In this document: positions 45,963 to 55,649 of the stretch, piece by piece
Position numbering within the stretch: position 1 is the stretch's first letter
Layout of the letters: the number at the start of each line of letters is the position of its first letter
NCBI RefSeq assembly: GCF_026340975.1
Contig: NZ_JAPEOS010000001.1
Location: forward strand, 372,001 to 436,000
DNA length: 64,000 nt
Reading direction: 5' to 3'
DNA from: Streptomyces sp. NBC_01214
GTDB lineage: Bacteria; Actinomycetota; Actinomycetes; Streptomycetales; Streptomycetaceae
Position numbers and translations under genes: made by a program
The notes under the pieces: generated by a model
Told to the model about the DNA's origin: nothing
What the model saw: the letters and a program-made list of their open reading frames with translations, nothing else
Database searches by the model: none

Positions 45963-46280
45963 ATGAAAGCCTTCCGGCTTGACGAGCTCGAAGCGGAGCG
46001 GGCCGCGAACGACGGCGCCTATCTGCAGTTCCTGCGCGAGCGGAACATGTCGGTCGGGCTGTACGCGCTCGACGCCGGACAGACCGATCCGCAGCTGCCG
46101 CACCGCCAGGACGAGGTGTACTTCGTCGTCAGCGGGCGGGCCTCGATCACGGTCGGGGAGGAGACGACGACCGTGGCGCGCGGCAGCGTCGTCTACGTCC
46201 CGGCGGGCGTTGTGCACAAGTTCCACCACATCACCGAGGACCTGAAGGTGATGGTGGTGTTCTCCCCGCCGGAGGGCTGA
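45963..46280 (+). CDS. Cupin-domain protein
   Basis: 105-residue single-cupin protein. Motif 1 is DPQLPHRQDEVYFVVSGRAS (about residues 42-61) and motif 2 is GSVVYVPAGVVHKFHHI (74-90). Metal ligands are H47, E51 and H85. Enzyme or binding function unknown. ATG 45963. Divergent from the membrane/phosphatase/PLP operon, followed by a hairpin. Confidence 0.87.
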   Translation: MKAFRLDELEAERAANDGAYLQFLRERNMSVGLYALDAGQTDPQLPHRQDEVYFVVSGRASITVGEETTTVARGSVVYVPAGVVHKFHHITEDLKVMVVFSPPEG

Positions 46281-46306
46281 GCGGCCCGGCCGCATGAGGG
46301 TCGCGG

Positions 46307-46335
46307 CCCTGATCCCCCTAAGGGGCGGATCAGGG
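46307..46335 (+). terminator. Hairpin after cupin gene
   Basis: 9-bp stem CCCTGATCC / GGATCAGGG with an 11-base loop, 27 bases after the cupin stop. Confidence 0.6.
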
Positions 46336-46435
46336 GACTCCGAGGGCTCGCGGGCCCCGATACGGGGCCGTGGACTCCTAGCATCGAGGGCAGGAAGTAG
46401 CGGACGAAGCCACGGACGAAGAAGAGGTCGATGAC

Positions 46436-46660
46436 ATGGACGGCATCCGAGAGATATTCGCAGGCATGCCCTGGTGGGTTAAGTGGGTCGCGGTTCCGCT
46501 GCTGGCCATCTTCGTCTTCGGCGGTGTGATCACCAGCATCCTGGGCGCGCTGATCGGGTTCGTCTTCAAGCTGCTCCTCTTCGTCGGACTCGTCGGCGGA
46601 CTGATCTTCGTCGTGAAGAAGTTCAGCGGTGGCTCGAAGGCCTCCTCCGGCAAGTGGTAG
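46436..46660 (+). CDS. DUF5326-type small membrane protein
   Basis: 74-residue protein with two hydrophobic helices (about residues 12-34 and 38-61) and a short Gly/Ser/Lys C-terminus ending SSGKW. It begins MDGIREIFAGMPWWVKWVAV. This matches a small streptomycete family of unknown function usually found near ssgR. ATG 46436 with GAGG upstream. Confidence 0.85.
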   Translation: MDGIREIFAGMPWWVKWVAVPLLAIFVFGGVITSILGALIGFVFKLLLFVGLVGGLIFVVKKFSGGSKASSGKW

Positions 46661-46935
46661 CCAGGGGCAGCGGTCCGGGCGGATCCGGGATTGAGCCAGG
46701 CGAGGGAACATGACGCGCTGAACGGCTCACATCCCCGGAATCGGTGGATAGAGTGGCAATCTATGCCGTTCCCTGGGCACCGAAAGCCGGTACCGCCGCT
46801 CCGACCCGCCGCCCTGACCTGCGGCGACGTAAACGAGCCGCCCGAGTACGACCCCCAGGATCCACGGCACGCGCGGGGGCGGCCCCCGCAGGGCGGGCCT
46901 CCCCAAAGGCCCGCTGCCACGCCTGGGGGTGAGCT

Positions 46936-47706
46936 TTGTCTCCGGTTCACAACGCCGGTGTGCCGACTCTGATCGGTTCGGTACAGCGCGCGCTGAGGCT
47001 GCTCGAAGCGGCGGGGTCCCATAGCGGGGGAGCCCCGGCGAAACAGCTGGCGCGCGAGGCCGGGCTCCCGCTTCCCACCGCGTACCACCTGCTGCGCACA
47101 CTGACGCACGAGGGCTATCTGCGCAGAGTGCGCGGCGTGTTCGTACTGGGGGAGGCCGCGGAGCGGCTCGCCCGTGGGGGACTCCAGCAGAAACGTCGCG
47201 GCATGATCCTCGACTCGCTCGCGCACTTCCGCGATACGGTCGGGGCCCCCGTCTACTTCGCGGTCTACCGCGAGGGTGAGATCGAGGTCGTGGGTGTCTC
47301 GGACACTCCGGCCAGCCCGGCCTGCGAGGAGTGGGCCGACTTCCGTTCGACCGGCCATGCGCACGCCATCGGGCAGTGCCTGCTCGGGCAACTCGACGAG
47401 AAGACGCGCAAGGACTACTACGACCGTCACCCGGTCGAGGCCATCACCCCCTATACCGTCCGCGATCTCCGGTCCCTGGAAAGCCGGATCGGGGCGCTCG
47501 GGCGAATGCAGCCGGTGGTCGAACGTCAGGAATATGCCCTCGGCACGATCTGTGCGGCCATCCCCCTCACGGCCGGCGATACGGTCGCGACGATGGCCAT
47601 TTCTCTCCCTCTCCACCAAGAAGAACGATTGCTCTATGTAGTCAATCGGCTACGGAGTGAAGTAGGCGCGCTGTTGAGCACCCTCGCGTTCTCTATCAGT
47701 ATCTGA
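46936..47706 (+). CDS. ssgR: IclR-family regulator SsgR
   Basis: 256-residue IclR protein. The winged helix (about residues 12-75) has SVQRALRLLEAAGSHSGG and AREAGLPLPTAYHLLRTLTH. The effector domain (80-250) contains FRSTGHAHAIGQCLLGQL. In S. coelicolor SsgR binds the ssgA promoter and is needed for ssgA transcription during development; it lies directly upstream of ssgA, as here. The start looks like TTG 46936 after GGGGGTGAG; GTG 46960 is the next option. The 275 bases upstream hold G/C-rich inverted repeats but no gene. Confidence 0.9.
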   Translation: MSPVHNAGVPTLIGSVQRALRLLEAAGSHSGGAPAKQLAREAGLPLPTAYHLLRTLTHEGYLRRVRGVFVLGEAAERLARGGLQQKRRGMILDSLAHFRDTVGAPVYFAVYREGEIEVVGVSDTPASPACEEWADFRSTGHAHAIGQCLLGQLDEKTRKDYYDRHPVEAITPYTVRDLRSLESRIGALGRMQPVVERQEYALGTICAAIPLTAGDTVATMAISLPLHQEERLLYVVNRLRSEVGALLSTLAFSISI

Positions 47707-47803
47707 AAACTCACTCCTTGTGATCTGCTACCGCTTCCACCACTCTTGTCAAGTGGGTCCTGGGGGATCATTCCTGGCCACTTCAACTACAGCGGGGTAG
47801 TCA

Positions 47804-48253
47804 ATGCGCGAGTCGGTACAGGCAGAGGTCATGATGAGCTTCCTCGTTTCCGAGGAGCTCTCGTTCCGGATTCCGGTGGAACTCCGGTACGACGCACGCG
47901 ACCCCTACGCAGTCCGCCTGACCTTCCACCTGCCCGGAGACGCGCCCGTGACCTGGGCGTTCGGCCGGGAGCTCCTCCTCGACGGCATCAACAAGCCGTG
48001 CGGTGACGGCGATGTGCACATCGCCCCCACCCACCCGGAGGACCTGTCCGACGTCCACATCCGCCTTCAGGTCGGCGGCGACCGGGCCCTGTTCCGCGCC
48101 AGCGCGGCGCCGCTCGTCGCGTTCCTCGACCGTACTGACCGGATCGTTCCGCTCGGACAGGAGCGCAATCTGGGCGACTTCGAGGAGAACCTCGACGAGG
48201 CCCTCGGCAAGATCCTCGCCGAATCGCAGCAGAACGAACAGAACGCCGGCTGA
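47804..48253 (+). CDS. ssgA: Sporulation-specific septation regulator SsgA
   Basis: 149-residue SsgA-like protein. It begins MRESVQAEVMMSFLVSEELS and contains RIPVELRYDARDPYAVRLTF, DAPVTWAFGRELLLDG and APLVAFLDRTDRIVPLGQE, near-identical to known SsgA proteins. SsgA acts in morphogenesis of streptomycetes, promoting sporulation septa with SsgB and FtsZ. ATG 47804, 97 bases after ssgR. Expression is expected to depend on SsgR. This family is diagnostic for sporulating actinomycetes. Confidence 0.96.
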   Translation: MRESVQAEVMMSFLVSEELSFRIPVELRYDARDPYAVRLTFHLPGDAPVTWAFGRELLLDGINKPCGDGDVHIAPTHPEDLSDVHIRLQVGGDRALFRASAAPLVAFLDRTDRIVPLGQERNLGDFEENLDEALGKILAESQQNEQNAG

Positions 48254-48259
48254 CCGTCC

Positions 48260-48338
48260 GACCGGCCGCCGTGCCAGCCGACCGGCCGCTGGTCCGGCCA
48301 GCAGACCGGCCGCTGGTCGGGGCGAACGACCGGCCGGC
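48260..48338. repeat. Short imperfect GACCGGCC repeats between ssgA and YibE/F gene
   Basis: GACCGGCC begins near 48260, 48280, 48304 and 48328. The middle two extend to GACCGGCCGCTGGTC and are 24 bases apart. They lie between two convergent genes, so they may simply form the terminator hairpins. Confidence 0.6.
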
Positions 48339-48349
48339 GTCTCGGCCGC

Positions 48350-49837
48350 TCAGCGCTTGCGCCGCCGGCCCCGGCCGCGGACCGGCCCCGCGGCCGGGGC
48401 GCCCGCCGGGGATCCCGGTCGGTCGGCAGAAACCACCAGCGCGGCCAGCGCCGTTGTCACGGGGACCGAGGCCACCAGGCCGATCGAGCCCACGAGGGTC
48501 CGTACGATCTCCTCCGCCACCAGCTCGCTGTTGGCCACCGAACCCATGCTGCTGTTCGCGATCGAGAACAGCAGGAGCAGCGGCAGCGCGGCACCCGCGT
48601 AGGCCAGCACCAGAGTGTTCACCACCGACGCGATGTGGTCGCGGCCGATCCTGATGGCCGCCCGGTAGAGCGCGCGCGACCCCATCGAGGGATCCGCGTG
48701 GTGCAGCTCCCACACCGCCGAGGTCTGGGTGACCGTCACGTCGTCGAGCACGCCAAGCGATCCGATGATCACGCCTGCGAGCAGCAAACCGCTCATGTCG
48801 ATGTCCGGGTACAGCCCGTGGATCAGCCCGGTGTTGTCGTCGGTGTTGCCGCTGAGGAACGCCCAGTCGATGAACCCCGAGCCGAGCAGCCCGATCAGCA
48901 GCAGCGACACCAGGGTGCCGAGGACGGCCACCGAGGTACGGGCGGTCAGCCCGTGGCACATGTAGAGCGCGATCAGCATGATGGCGCTCGCCCCGACCAC
49001 CGCGACGACCAGCGGATTCGAACCCTGCAGGATGGCCGGGAGGATGAAGAGGGTCAGCACGCCGAAGCTGACCACCAGCGCGACCAGCGCGAACAGCCCG
49101 CGCATCCGCCCGACGACGACGACCGCGACGGCGAAGATGCCGGCCAGCAGCGCCATCGGGAGCTTGCGGTTCACGTCGATCACCGAGTACTGCAAGTCAC
49201 GGGGGGCGTCCGGTGCGTACGCCACCACCACCTCCTGGCCGTCCTCCAACTGCCGTGGCGCGCCCGGCTGGACGACCTCCACGAAGGTGCGGCCCTTGTC
49301 CGGGCCGCTGGTGACCTCGACGGTGGCCTTCTTGCACTCACCGGTCGGCGCGGCCTGGGCCCCACTGCCCTCGGGGGAGGCGGCGGGGGGCCCGGTCGCC
49401 GGTACCTGCGCGGCGTTCACGGATTTGCAGTCGACCTGTTCGATCGAAACGACCACGCCCTGCTGGGTCTGCCGGTCGAACCCCACCCCCGTGCGCTCGT
49501 GGCCGGGGGCGCCGCCCGGCCAGAGCACCACCATGCCGACGAAGACGGCCACGGCGAAGGGGATCAGTACGGCGGCGATGACCTTGCGCAGGTGCTTCGA
49601 GACGGGGGCCGCCGGGCCGTGGCCATGACTGTGGCCGTGGCCGTGGGGCGGACCCGGGGGGTGCCCGTGCGAGCCAGCGTCCGAGCCACCGTGCGAGCCG
49701 GCGTCGGAGTGGCTGTCGGAGGGTCTGTCGGAGTGCCCGCCGGGGTGCCCGTCGGACGGTCCGGGGCCCGCATGCGCGTGGCCGTTGTGGCCATGGGGCT
49801 CTGTGTGCTCGATGGGGGGCTGCGGCGAGGGCGTCAC
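48350..49837 (-). CDS. YibE/F-like membrane protein with His-rich N-terminus
   Basis: About 495 residues. The cytoplasmic N-terminus (about 1-80) is rich in His, Gly, Ser and Asp, with HGHGHSHGHG. One helix and a long extracytoplasmic domain with two Cys (CKSVNAAQ and GECKKATV) follow, then about seven helices with YibE/F features such as GVLDDVTVTQTSAVWELHHA. The tail is basic. YibE/F proteins are membrane proteins of unsettled function; the His-rich end suggests metal binding. GTG 49837 is a plausible start; GTG 49870 is also in frame and neither has a good ribosome site. Divergent from thiC. Confidence 0.85.
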   Translation of the reverse strand: MTPSPQPPIEHTEPHGHNGHAHAGPGPSDGHPGGHSDRPSDSHSDAGSHGGSDAGSHGHPPGPPHGHGHSHGHGPAAPVSKHLRKVIAAVLIPFAVAVFVGMVVLWPGGAPGHERTGVGFDRQTQQGVVVSIEQVDCKSVNAAQVPATGPPAASPEGSGAQAAPTGECKKATVEVTSGPDKGRTFVEVVQPGAPRQLEDGQEVVVAYAPDAPRDLQYSVIDVNRKLPMALLAGIFAVAVVVVGRMRGLFALVALVVSFGVLTLFILPAILQGSNPLVVAVVGASAIMLIALYMCHGLTARTSVAVLGTLVSLLLIGLLGSGFIDWAFLSGNTDDNTGLIHGLYPDIDMSGLLLAGVIIGSLGVLDDVTVTQTSAVWELHHADPSMGSRALYRAAIRIGRDHIASVVNTLVLAYAGAALPLLLLFSIANSSMGSVANSELVAEEIVRTLVGSIGLVASVPVTTALAALVVSADRPGSPAGAPAAGPVRGRGRRRKR

Positions 49838-49918
49838 CAGCAGATCATCGCAAGAGATGAGGGGGCCCACTGTTCAGCACGCCATGCATGACGCTAGCGT
49901 GGGGGCACCTTTGCACAA

Positions 49919-51837
<1,919 letters not shown>

Positions 51838-51969
51838 CCCGAGCGAACGCGACTGCCCGACGGCGCCGTGGGGGGAGCCGTCGGTCGGTCGCTGCGGCCT
51901 GGGGACCGCTCCGGTGACTCTGGGCTTGGAGGCGCTGGAGGAAGCGCGGTCAACCTGGTCCGACGGCCG

Positions 51970-52010
51970 GCGGCCGTTCGCCCTCGCTGCGATTGAGGGC
52001 GAACGGCCGC
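51970..52010. terminator. Strong hairpin between thiC and small secreted-protein gene
   Basis: 16-bp perfect stem (GCGGCCGTTCGCCCTC / GAGGGCGAACGGCCGC) with a 9-base loop, followed on the + strand by GGGTCTTCTT. It lies between convergent genes, 25 bases from the stop of the secreted-protein gene. A weaker 8-bp hairpin (51857-51884) sits just after thiC. Confidence 0.75.
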
Positions 52011-52035
52011 GGGTCTTCTTGTGGGGCGGGGCCTG

Positions 52036-52395
52036 TCAGGTGGTGGCCTTGCCGGTGCAGAACCACACGGTGCCCGCGCCGAGCCCTCCTGCGGCGGTGA
52101 TGCAGGGGACACGTGCTGCGCCGGCTGTTCCCACGCAGGCGGCGGCGCACGCGGTGCCGATCAGCGCAAGGGTCCAGGACGAGACACCCGCGCTGGCCGG
52201 GCAGTTGTTGAGCTTGCTCCAGCTGAAGCCGAAGGTCGAGAGCTGGGGCTGCTTGACGGTCAGGTCATCTGCGCCGACCTTCGCGACCCAGGTCCTGGCC
52301 TGCTCGCCGTCGACGACGGAAGCCTGGCTCTGTAGCGTCCGGATGTTCTTGGCCAGTGCGGCGGTTTCGGGAGAGACGTCGCCCGCGGCGGACAC
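52036..52395 (-). CDS. Small Cys-rich secreted protein, leader region disrupted
   Basis: 119 residues from GTG 52395; not a family I can name with confidence. The first half is polar (TAALAKNIRTLQSQASVV). The C-terminal 55 residues are hydrophobic, Gly/Ala-rich, with five Cys (NNC, GTAC, AAAC, RVPC, VWFC), like a secreted bacteriocin-type core. The frame continues upstream with VGTTAAQSHAFAPSAFA, a signal-peptide-like end, to a TAG at 52480-52482. A TTG with AAGGAA 9 bases upstream (52500) is in the same frame. Reading LLRIATATLAG in a shifted frame between them would complete a normal signal peptide. So the gene is either a recent pseudogene, carries a base-call error, or starts at 52395. 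It follows the 54-aa membrane gene by 58 bases. Confidence 0.55.
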   Translation of the reverse strand: MSAAGDVSPETAALAKNIRTLQSQASVVDGEQARTWVAKVGADDLTVKQPQLSTFGFSWSKLNNCPASAGVSSWTLALIGTACAAACVGTAGAARVPCITAAGGLGAGTVWFCTGKATT

Positions 52396-52558
52396 CGAGG
52401 CGAAGGCCGAGGGGGCGAACGCGTGGCTCTGCGCGGCGGTCGTGCCGACGAGGGCCAGGCCCGGCCAGGGTGGCGGTGGCTATGCGCAGGAGAGTTTCAA
52501 GGGTGTGTTTCCTTCTTGATCACGGATGACGCGCGGTTGCTCGCATCGGTCGCGACCA

Positions 52559-52723
52559 TCAGCGCTTGCGGAGAAGCACGAGGAAGACGAGTCCGGAGGT
52601 CGCAGCAGCGGCCACCCACGGAGTGGGGCCGTCATCCCACGTGACCACGGCTGCTGCCATGGTCAGGGCCGCGTTGCAGCCCGCAAGCCCCAGGACTGCC
52701 CCGGCCGTTCGCCTGTCTTCCAT
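52559..52723 (-). CDS. Small two-helix membrane protein
   Basis: 54 residues, two hydrophobic segments (about 8-26 and 34-50) separated by TWDDGPTPW, with a basic C-terminus LRKR. ATG 52723 with AGGGGA 5 bases upstream is a good start. Unknown family. It sits just upstream of the Cys-rich secreted protein on the same strand. The pairing resembles peptide plus immunity protein arrangements, but that is inference from size and order only. Confidence 0.6.
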   Translation of the reverse strand: MEDRRTAGAVLGLAGCNAALTMAAAVVTWDDGPTPWVAAAATSGLVFLVLLRKR

Positions 52724-53128
52724 CGGAGTCCCCTGCTGTGGTCGATCACCGCTGCGGTCGAAAGCGACCATATGAGCGAGATAAGACCCCCTCAAGTCTT
52801 TACCGGGTCATAGTGATCATTTCCGGACAGCCCGAGGTGCCATCGCGGTACACCGGAGCGCGCGCATCGCCCCTTCCGGGCTCGTAACGGAGCCGGGATC
52901 GTGCTCAGTTGATCGGAGGGCGGCATTCCTGCGGCTGCGGCTGCCGGTGCGCGGCGAGCGGCAGTTCGGGCGGGCCTCGGCGAGATGTCCTGATCCGACT
53001 TCGTGATCGCGGACACGACGGCGGACACCCATGACGCCGTACGGAGACCGTCGCGCCCGGCGCCGGTCGGGCGAGCCCGGCGTATCCGGGCAGGTGCCGG
53101 TGCGGGGCACTGACGCCCCGGACCGGGA
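52724..53128. other. Intergenic region, no gene recognised
   Basis: 405 bases between the small membrane gene and the next membrane protein gene, both on the minus strand. Only weak short frames with random-looking high-GC composition are present. The first 60-80 bases are less GC-rich (TAGTGATCATTT near 52810) and probably hold the promoter of the 54-aa gene. Confidence 0.5.
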
Positions 53129-53947
53129 TCATTCGGGTTCGTGTTCCGGGCCGCCGAAGTCCGGACTGGTGAAGTCCGGAGGCGTGTAGCCGGGCCGGGG
53201 GCTCTCCGACGGGGAGCCCGGGCTGGTGAAGTCGGGCCGGCTGTACCCCAAGTTGGGGATGCGGCCGGCCGCCGGGGTGCGGGGGGTGGGGAAGCCCGGG
53301 CCGGCGCTCGGATCGGCCAGTGCGTCCCGCAGGAAGGGCATGATGCCGCGCTCCAGCAGGGCGTGCCGCCAGGCCTCGCGGGCCCGGGCGACCTCGTCGG
53401 GTATCGCCTCCGTCTCGTCCGCCCCCACCTCGGTCGCGCTGTTGCGGACGGCCGTCACCAGCAGTCCGATCACGGCGAAGAGCAGGGCGGCCGCGGTGAG
53501 CCCGCCGAAGAGCCACCCCGCCGTCAGCATGGTTTCGGCGAAGGCCGGTTCGGGCTCGATCATCTTCAGGATGTAGCCCACGAGCAGGAAGATCAGCATG
53601 GCGGTGCCCGCCAGGACGGGCGCGAGGACCGCGACCACGGCGCCGATGCCGGCACCGCCGCCGTTGTCCTGGGCGCCGTCCTCGTCCCCCGTCGTGCCCG
53701 GCGGGGCCAGTGCCTCGTCGCGTCGTTCCTCGCGGACCTTCACGTAGTGGCCGTACTCGGCCGCGGCCGCGGCGGCCAGCAGGGCGCTGGCCCCCTGTGC
53801 CATGGTGCGCAGCTGTTCGGCATTCAGCCGTTCGCCGAGGGTGGCGAGTTCGGGCCGCTCGTGCGCGGCGCGCAGCGCCTCGTCGACGAGCCGATCGAAC
53901 TCCGGTCGGTCTTCGGTCAGCAGGTGCGGAGCGCTGGTCATGTGCAT
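53129..53947 (-). CDS. Membrane protein of unknown function
   Basis: 272 residues. The cytoplasmic N-terminal domain is helical (1-70; EFDRLVDEALRAAHERPELA). Two transmembrane helices lie near residues 97-124 and 137-165. A C-terminal cytoplasmic region follows, with a Pro-rich tail that repeats GYxxPDFTSP twice (near 229 and 250) and ends GGPEHEPE. No family recognised. ATG 53947 has GGAG 9 bases upstream; ATG 53941 is also usable. It is 148 bases downstream of the metallophosphoesterase stop on the same strand. Confidence 0.75.
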   Translation of the reverse strand: MHMTSAPHLLTEDRPEFDRLVDEALRAAHERPELATLGERLNAEQLRTMAQGASALLAAAAAAEYGHYVKVREERRDEALAPPGTTGDEDGAQDNGGGAGIGAVVAVLAPVLAGTAMLIFLLVGYILKMIEPEPAFAETMLTAGWLFGGLTAAALLFAVIGLLVTAVRNSATEVGADETEAIPDEVARAREAWRHALLERGIMPFLRDALADPSAGPGFPTPRTPAAGRIPNLGYSRPDFTSPGSPSESPRPGYTPPDFTSPDFGGPEHEPE

Positions 53948-54095
53948 CCCCCGATGCTCCGTAGAAGCCGGTATGCCCGCGTAGACCCGGGCGCCGGCAC
54001 AAACGGAGGAGAGCCTGCTATGGATAGAGCGATGGTAGAGCGCCCACGCCACGCCGTGACAGGGGCTTTCTGGAAATACCCCTCTCCGTAAGCTC

Positions 54096-55364
54096 TCAGT
54101 CGCTCAGGGGAAGTTGTACGACAAGCAGTTTGCCCGCCATCGTCACTCCGCCGTCCATCGCGATGGCCAGCCCTTCCGCGTACACGTGCGGGCCGTCCAC
54201 GGCCTCCGGGCCCCGCGACTCGTCGCCGTCCTCCGTGCCCACTTCGCCGAGCAGGTAGGGGATGGGGCTGTGCCCGTGGACGACGCGGCTGCCGCCGTAG
54301 GTGTCGAGGAGTTCGCGTACGGCCGCCGGGCCGGTTCCCTCGTCGCGGAAGGCGAACCGCTTGGTGAACTTGCGGAAGAGGTCCCAGGTGATGTCGGCGT
54401 CGCCGCGGTTGAGGAGCTCGTGGATGGTGTCGTTGACGTCCTCGATGGAGTCGCCGTAGTCGAGATAGGCCGTGGTGTCGGAGTGCAGCAGCAGGTGGCC
54501 CTCCTCCAGGACGGCGGCGTCCAGGCGGGACATCCACTGCAGGTGGACGTCCTGCAGGCGCTCCATGTCGGTGCGCTGGCCGCCGTTGAGGAGCCAGGCG
54601 GCCTGGAAGGTGGCGGTGCCGGCGCCGGAGACGACCGGGGTGTCGCCGAACCGCTTGGCGCCGATGAGCAGGAGTTCGTGATTGCCCATCAGGGCCTTGC
54701 AGTAGCCGCCGGCGGCGGCGGCCTCGGCCGACAGCCGCATGACGAGGTCGATGACGCCGATGCCGTCGGGGCCGCGGTCGGTGAAGTCGCCGAGGAACCA
54801 GAGCCGGGCGTTGCCGGCGGACCAGCGGCGCTGCGCGTCGATCAGACCCTGGGCGTGGAGTTCGGTGACGAGCTCGTCGAGGTAGCCGTGGACGTCGCCG
54901 ACGACGTAGAGGGGGCCGGGACCCGAGGCCTGTTCCTGGGGCACGTACTGGACCTGGACGGTGTCGCCGGGGCCACCGAGCGCGCCGCGGCCGATGACGG
55001 GCAGGTCCCGGTAGGTCGGGGTGTAGCCCTCCAGGTCGTCCTCGTCGGGGCTCCGGGGCGCCGTGTGCGCCGGTTCGGCGTCGGGGAGTGCGCGCAGGCG
55101 CGTGTCGGGGTACGGGGGCTGCTGCGCGGGCGCCTGAGGTGCGGCCGGCTGAGGTGCGGGCGGCTGCGGCGGGTAGCCGGGCTGCGGGGGCACGTTCGGC
55201 GTGGCGTCCTCGTAGTACGCCGGGTACTCGCCGTACACCGGGGGCTCTCCGGGCAGCCCGGTGGACGTGGCTACGGCGTACAGGGCGGGTTCGGTGACGG
55301 GAACCCGGAAGTCCCGCAGCGTGTCCGTCCGCATCGCGGGTCCCTGACCGGCCCCCTGAGTCAT
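54096..55364 (-). CDS. Calcineurin-like metallophosphoesterase
   Basis: 422 residues. A disordered Pro/Gln/Tyr-rich N-terminus (1-125) is followed by a metallophosphoesterase core. Motifs are GDVHG, GDFTDRGPD, GNHE, then LLLHSDTT and VVHGHSPIPY, giving the two-metal ligand set. It resembles PPP-type serine/threonine phosphatases and diadenosine tetraphosphatases; substrate unknown. ATG 55364 with GGAGGGG 4 bases upstream; an earlier in-frame start overlaps a hairpin and is rejected. Confidence 0.88.
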   Translation of the reverse strand: MTQGAGQGPAMRTDTLRDFRVPVTEPALYAVATSTGLPGEPPVYGEYPAYYEDATPNVPPQPGYPPQPPAPQPAAPQAPAQQPPYPDTRLRALPDAEPAHTAPRSPDEDDLEGYTPTYRDLPVIGRGALGGPGDTVQVQYVPQEQASGPGPLYVVGDVHGYLDELVTELHAQGLIDAQRRWSAGNARLWFLGDFTDRGPDGIGVIDLVMRLSAEAAAAGGYCKALMGNHELLLIGAKRFGDTPVVSGAGTATFQAAWLLNGGQRTDMERLQDVHLQWMSRLDAAVLEEGHLLLHSDTTAYLDYGDSIEDVNDTIHELLNRGDADITWDLFRKFTKRFAFRDEGTGPAAVRELLDTYGGSRVVHGHSPIPYLLGEVGTEDGDESRGPEAVDGPHVYAEGLAIAMDGGVTMAGKLLVVQLPLSD

Positions 55365-55400
55365 CGACCCCTCCACCACCGTCGCGCTGCCGTACACCTG

Positions 55401-55433
55401 CGGACCCTCCTGACCTCCAAGGAGGAGGGTCCG
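55401..55433 (-). terminator. Hairpin between LacI and metallophosphoesterase genes
   Basis: 10-bp perfect stem CGGACCCTCC / GGAGGGTCCG with a 13-base loop, 37 bases before the metallophosphoesterase start. It can end the upstream LacI transcript. The 285-base gap otherwise shows only CGGTCGG-rich low-complexity sequence. Confidence 0.6.
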
Positions 55434-55649
55434 TGATGTCGTGCGCCCATCATAGGAATGCGGCTCGCGCTCTGTGACGCACCAGGGGTAGTGAATCCTT
55501 TACGGAGCCGATCGTTCCTGCCGTTTTCTCCCGATATCGGCGTTGCAGAAATCCTCGGCCGGTCCTTGTTCGGTGCTCGGTCGGTCGTCGGATGGCTCTC
55601 GGACGGTCCGCGGTCGGCCCTTCGGCAGGCCGACCGGACGGTCTGTCGG

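Noticed and set aside
51914-52519. 201-codon + strand frame opposite the Cys-rich protein gene
   Set aside because: No ribosome site, no domain, and the minus strand shows better coding features.
52817-53110. Short frames in the 52.7-53.1 kb gap
   Set aside because: No ribosome sites, Arg/Pro-biased composition and several overlapping frames of similar quality.
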